Part shown: positions 58,890-64,000 of the stretch, one piece after another
How positions within the stretch are numbered: the stretch's first letter is position 1
Layout: every line of letters starts with the position of its first letter
Source of the DNA: Lingula anatina
Lineage: Eukaryota; Brachiopoda; Lingulata; Lingulida; Lingulidae
NCBI RefSeq assembly: GCF_001039355.2
Contig: NW_019775880.1
Span: 77,777-141,776 of the forward strand
Direction of reading: 5' to 3'
DNA length: 64,000 nt
The notes under the pieces: generated by a model
The model's input: the letters and a program-made list of their open reading frames with translations, nothing else
Told to the model about the DNA's origin: nothing
Database searches by the model: none
Made by a program: the position numbers and the translations under genes

Positions 58890-60748
58890 GGTGAAAAAAG
58901 ACATCAGCGCCATTAAAAATCTAAAGTGATGCGAGGATCGACATAAGAATAATATATACATGTAGATGAAAGACACTTGCGGGACAAGTTGAAGGTTTAG
59001 AGCGCATTCATCTTCATCCTTGGAGAAAGACTCATTAAAGATAACCAGCGCGACTTGACATAAAGAAGGGTCACAGTTATTTCTCTGTCCTTCGTGGTGA
59101 TGAACTCAAATGTGCGTTAATGTACCGCAGAATCCGAATGTAAATTGAGGTGAAAGCATCTGTTCAGTTGTTTAATGATGGCTATGTATTACTTGTTGAT
59201 AGGAAAATAAAAATTCAAATGATTTTTAAACTATTATGAGTCATCAAGTGTTTTAGAATTTGTTAATTAACTGATACAAGTAGCACTTTCAATCACATGT
59301 CCCATACGTGTAATTATTCGTGTTTCGTGCGTTACAAGTGCTATACCCGGCAAATGTCATCTGAATTTACCCGTTTTTCACCGTACATCTTGATATCGAT
59401 GGTTTTCAATTCACTTAGCATAAAATTTGTATGACGATTAATTTAAATTTCCTACTTTAAAAGGAGTCTTTTTTAAATGGACTTGTATTATGAATAAAAC
59501 GCTTTTAATGTACCAGAACCACGCGTTTATTGCGCTTAACATTTGTTACGGTAAAATAAAAAGTATTGAGTACAAAGACAGCTTTATATTTGCGTCAAAA
59601 TAGCAGAGCTATTATACAAAGTAAGCCATGCCGAGAGTATTAATGACTGAAAACACCATAAAGGCGGGCACATGACTAATACACTAACGTGTTAACACTA
59701 AGGTCAAAATAGGTTGACTCTGTAAAATTTGCATATTGTGAGAATAGAAGTGGATACGCCCAGACTGCTTATAATTGTCTACACATATATGTATTTGTAA
59801 GGTTTTATGTGACAAAATCACCGAAAATGAATTAAATTTAAAACGAAGCAGGTTTTATTTTATTTTTTTTTACTTTTATTCAAAACAACAGACATCGTGA
59901 TAAGGATGCTTCATACTAAACAAAAATGCCAAAATGCAATTCATTGTTTCCAGGCAGACAAGTACTCAAAAGAAAAATCGAAAGCTATTATAAAGCTATG
60001 GGTGAAGCGCATGAAAACATTTTTTTCATAAACTTTCAAGGTAATTTGACAGCCACAAAATCTGCATTTGTCTTTTAAACGAAATACATCGATAATGCGC
60101 ATGTGGGACTGAATTTAAGCACTGAGAAATTTGTCAATAATTTTTCACCACCCTATACCTGAATCCTTAATAGTCATTTAAAAGTATCCATGTGATAGTA
60201 AAGAGCTACTTTAAAAGTAAAATGAGATTTAAGTCACGGTAGTTGCACAGGGGCTTCTTCACTTCACATTCGTTATCATGAGAGAAGCGCCCTCTTAGAG
60301 TTACATCGTGCCAAAAGTAATTCTTCCCAATTTTTGTAAAATAGCTTCAACAATTTAAAACGGGTGCCAGGCCAAGGAATACAGAGATTGATCCAAATGG
60401 CGGAAAGAAGGCCAAGCCTGTGATACATTTTGATTACAAAACAGGAACACGTATTTCAATCACTGAGAGAGAAAATCGCACAACCAAACCAAGGTAGGCC
60501 CTGTTAGTAAAATATATAACCAAAGAGAACTTTTTCAATTAATTTACAAGATATTTAATCAATAATCTTGACAACGATCAATGTGCCATAAAATTAACTA
60601 TTTTTTATGTTTATAACAGACAATTGTTATTTTATATTATTTTTTACTGTTACTGAAGCAATCAAACCAACCGATGGGGGGGGGGGGGGGGGGGTCGCCC
60701 TCCCTTCCCAAAAGGGGGGGGTTTTCCCCCCCAATTTAAAAACCCCGG
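58890..60748. other. 3' flank of the CBM14 gene, first copy
   Basis: AT-rich and non-coding as far as I can see. The final 55 bases (about 60694-60748) read as a homopolymer-corrupted version of 63645-63697: G and C runs replace interrupted sequence. This is poor consensus next to the N. Confidence 0.65.
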
Positions 60749-61403
60749 NATCACAGTTAGGTATAACTGAGTGCCTTCTGCATATATGTTATAGCCAGTG
60801 TTATGAAATCGAAGTATGGCACCCCAGGTCAGGTTGTGAATGCAAAATGAAACTGAACCAAGAATACAGTCCTGTGGACCACCGAAGATGAGTTGCTCAA
60901 GGTCAGAAAGTATAATGTCGATGGACCGCAGAATGATTGCAGAATGACTGCAAACAGAAGGCCGTTCATTATTTTCAAAAGCGGATGTTCAGTGTTATGT
61001 TTCGGTTTATGCATTTTACCGCTATTTTTTGTTGCTGTTTCAGATGCTCAAATAGCCTTGTTGGAATGACTCATTTGCTGAGAAAGATTTCCTGAGAAAG
61101 ACCTTTTTTGTTCTAAGGCACTATGACCTAATAAATGGTCCCTTTATTTGCGTTGATTGTGGAACTCTGAATAAACATATATACGGTGAAAATAAGTAAT
61201 GATCCTGAGATTGCTAGTGCTTCACTATATTCACACTTGCAACATAAATACTAATGGAGTTAAAATAGGTGTTGCACACTTTCAGGGATTTGAGCTTCAC
61301 TCCTTTTACTGCTTACCCTTGGTACATCTTGCGTCCTCTAAGCTGTTCTTGTCATCGATAAGACTAGCCTGTATCAGAATCAAGGGGTTGTTTTACTTTT
61401 TAG

Positions 61404-61874
61404 CTGCACCTGTCACCAATCCTCCAGCCACGGCTCCCCCGACAACAGTCCAGACATCGCCAAGGAACAGTGGAGAGACAATCAGTGAGCACATTTTATT
61501 CTTTATAGAAAATTGTATTCTCGACTTTATGTACTTCAAACAGTTGTACACTAGTAATGTGTAAAATGTTTTGCATTGAAATATATGTCTGCAATGTTAA
61601 AGGGACTGTTCAAATTTCCTTATCGTTATTGTTTTTATAATCATAATTAATAGAAAGAGAAATTTGAAATTACGTCTAACATTTTACCTCCTCTCCTCAA
61701 GGTCCAGCAGAATTTTGTTCAAGTCGGTCTTCAGGCAGGTATGCAGATCCCGCTGATTGTACCTTCTTCTACACGTGCTCGCGTGGCACGGGGCGAAGAA
61801 GCCGCTGCGTCGGCGTGCTCAAGTTTAATGCCAATATAGGAGCGTGTGACTGGCCGCGTAATGTCAACTGTTGA
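61404..61874 (+). pseudogene. Second copy of the last two CBM14-gene exons
   Basis: 61404-61484 and 61702-61874 match 58419-58499 and 58717-58889, including the TGA stop. Coding differences are minimal. No module exon precedes them after the N, so this is an allelic copy rather than another gene. Confidence 0.9.
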
Positions 61875-63698
61875 GGTGAAAAAAGACATCAGCGCCATTA
61901 AAAATCTAAAGTGATGCGAGGATCGACATAAGAATAATATATACATGTAGATGAAAGACACTTGCGGGACAAGTTGAAGGTTTAGAGCGCATTCATCTTC
62001 ATCCTTGGAGAAAGACTCATTAAAGATAACCAGCGCGACTTGACATAAAGAAGGGTCACAGTTATTTCTCTGTCCTTCGTGGTGATGAACTCAAATGTGC
62101 GTTAATGTACCGCAGAATCCGAATGTAAATTGAGGTGAAAGCATCTGTTCAGTTGTTTAATGATGGCTATGTATTAATTGTTGATAGGAAAATAAAAATT
62201 CAAATGATTTTTAAACTATTATGAGTCATCAAGTGTTTTAGAATTTGTTAATTAACTGATACAAGTAGCACTTTCAATCACATGTCCCATACGTGTAATT
62301 ATTCGTGTTTCGTGCGTTACAAGTGCTATACCCGGCAAATGTCATCCGAATTTACCCGTTTTTCACCGTACATCTTGATATCGATGGTTTTCAATTCACT
62401 TAGCATAAAATTTGTATGACGATTAATTTAAATTTCCTACTTTAAAAGGAGTCTTTTTTAAATGGACTTGTATTATGAATAAAACGCTTTTAATGTACCA
62501 GAACCACGCGTAAATTGCGCTTAACATTTGTTACGGTAAAATAAAAAGTATTGAGTACAAAGACAGCTTTATATTTGCGTCAAAATAGCAGAGCTATTAT
62601 ACAAAGTAAGCCATGCCGAGAGTATTAATGACTGAAAACACCATAAAGGCGGGCACATGACTAATACACTAACGTGTTAACACTAAGGTCAAAATAAGTT
62701 GACTCTGTAAAATTTGCATATTGTGAGAATAGAAGTGGATACGCCCAGACTGCTTATAATTGTCTACACATACATGTATTTGTAAGGTTTTATGTGACAA
62801 AATCACCGAAAATGAATGAAATTTAAAACGAAGTGTAACAGCAGGTTTTATTTTATTTTTTTTTACTTTTATTCAAAACAACAGACATCGTGATAAGGAT
62901 GCTTCATACTAAAGAAAAATGCCAAAATGCAATTCATTGTTTCCAGGCAGACAAGTACTCAAAAGAAAAATCGAAAGCTATTATAAAGCTATGGGTGAAG
63001 CGCATGAAAACATTTTTTTCATAAACTTTCAAGGTAATTTGACAGCCACAAAATCTGCATTTGTCTTTTAAACGAAACACATCGATAATGCACATGTGGG
63101 ACTGAATTTAAGCACTGAGAAATTTGTCAATAATTTTTCACCACCCTATACCTGAATCCTTAATAGTCATTTAAAAGTATCCATGTGATAGTAAAGAGCT
63201 ACTTTAAAAGTAAAATGAGATTTAAGTCACGGTAGTTGCACAGGGGCTTCTTCACTTCACATTCGTTATCATGAGAGAAGCGCCCTCTTAGAGTTACATC
63301 GTGCCAAAAGTAATTCTTCCCAATTTTTGTAAAATAGCTTCAACAATTTAAAACGGGTGCCAGGCCAAGGAATACAGAGATTGATCCAAATGGCGGAAAG
63401 AAGGCCAAGCCTGTGATACATTTTGATTACAAAACAGGAACACGTATTTCAATCACTGAGAGAGAAAATCGCACAACCAAACCAAGGTAGGCCCTGTTAG
63501 TAAAATATATAACCAAAGAGAACTTTTTCAATTAATTTACAAGATATTTAATCAATAATCTTGACAACGATCAATGTGCCATAAAATTAACTATTTTTTA
63601 TGTTTATAACAGACAATTGTTATTTTATATTATTTTTTACTGTCGTCCTCCCTTCCCAGAAGGGGGTGGTTATCCTCCACAATTATAAACCCCTGGTA

Positions 63699-64000
63699 AC
63701 TGGTATGACTCTTTCAGATGCACATGTACATGAAAATTAAACTAAAATTAGAATAAGATACTGTCATAATAGCTACGTTCTATCTCCAAGCATGCATTTT
63801 CTGCGCCAGCAGTCATTTTTACTTTATATCAGCATATAGATAATTCAACTTAAATAATGTTAGTTTTAAGTCAAAAGAGAATGATTTCTGGCTTAGGCTT
63901 AAAATTCTACAAGTGTGAATGTTGCCCATTACTCTAACTTCCGTTATTTAATTTCACCCTTAATTTTTCTCATGCAATGACAAATAGATGGATATTTCGT
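63699..64000. other. Right edge, nothing recognised
   Basis: AT-rich sequence beyond the second duplicate. No exon, RNA gene or repeat identified. Confidence 0.5.

Larger units (their letters stand above)
57562..63698. repeat. Nested direct duplications with N at 57745 and 60749
   Basis: 57562-57744 repeats at 57746-57929 and again at 60750 onward. The large copies are 57746-60748 and 60750 to about 63698 (offset 2985 at the exons). They differ by rare substitutions and a 19-base unit (CACTATGGCCTAATAAATGG type) present twice near 58118 and once near 61119. Both Ns lie at copy junctions. Confidence 0.92.

Overview
The window is animal (metazoan) nuclear DNA. Its genes are broken by many GT-AG introns, it is AT-rich with microsatellites, it holds nuclear-type tRNA genes, and its proteins are typical of invertebrate animals. 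The gene content (an NRBP-family pseudokinase, a two-domain GH18 chitinase, a chitin-binding mucin-like protein) fits a marine invertebrate such as a lophotrochozoan, hemichordate or cephalochordate. I cannot name the species from sequence alone.

Layout, all protein genes on the + strand: (1) 1-1.9 kb, left flank with a CA microsatellite and a small DNA transposon interrupted by a 250-base gap. (2) 1958-14760, a complete 14-exon NRBP gene (525 residues) with a strong hairpin directly before its start codon and an antisense WD40-like fragment in one intron. Its last exon and 3' flank appear a second time at 19.1-24 kb. (3) 25.4-40.5 kb, a secreted chitinase with two GH18 domains (about 1089 residues). 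The first domain has lost the catalytic glutamate and the second keeps it; a Thr/Pro/Ser-rich tail follows. Three tRNA-Thr(UGU) genes lie antisense in its introns. (4) 42.0-58.9 kb, a 21-exon gene predicted to encode about 2062 residues with 17 CBM14 (peritrophin-A) chitin-binding modules joined by Thr/Pro mucin-like linkers. Almost every module is one phase 1-1 exon. (5) 58.9-64 kb, 3' flank plus a second copy of the last two exons.

The chitinase and the CBM14 array lie head to tail and share chitin as likely substrate or ligand. Together they look like a chitin-matrix or mucus module: an inactive chitin-binding GH18, an active-type GH18, and a long multivalent chitin-binding mucin. Splice phases would even allow a read-through transcript joining them.

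Five single-N positions (19079, 29263, 38627, 57745, 60749) each sit exactly between two near-identical direct copies. These are most simply unmerged haplotypes in the assembly. Removing the second copies shortens the window by roughly 10.6 kb and restores clean reading frames. I give gene models that use one copy of each.
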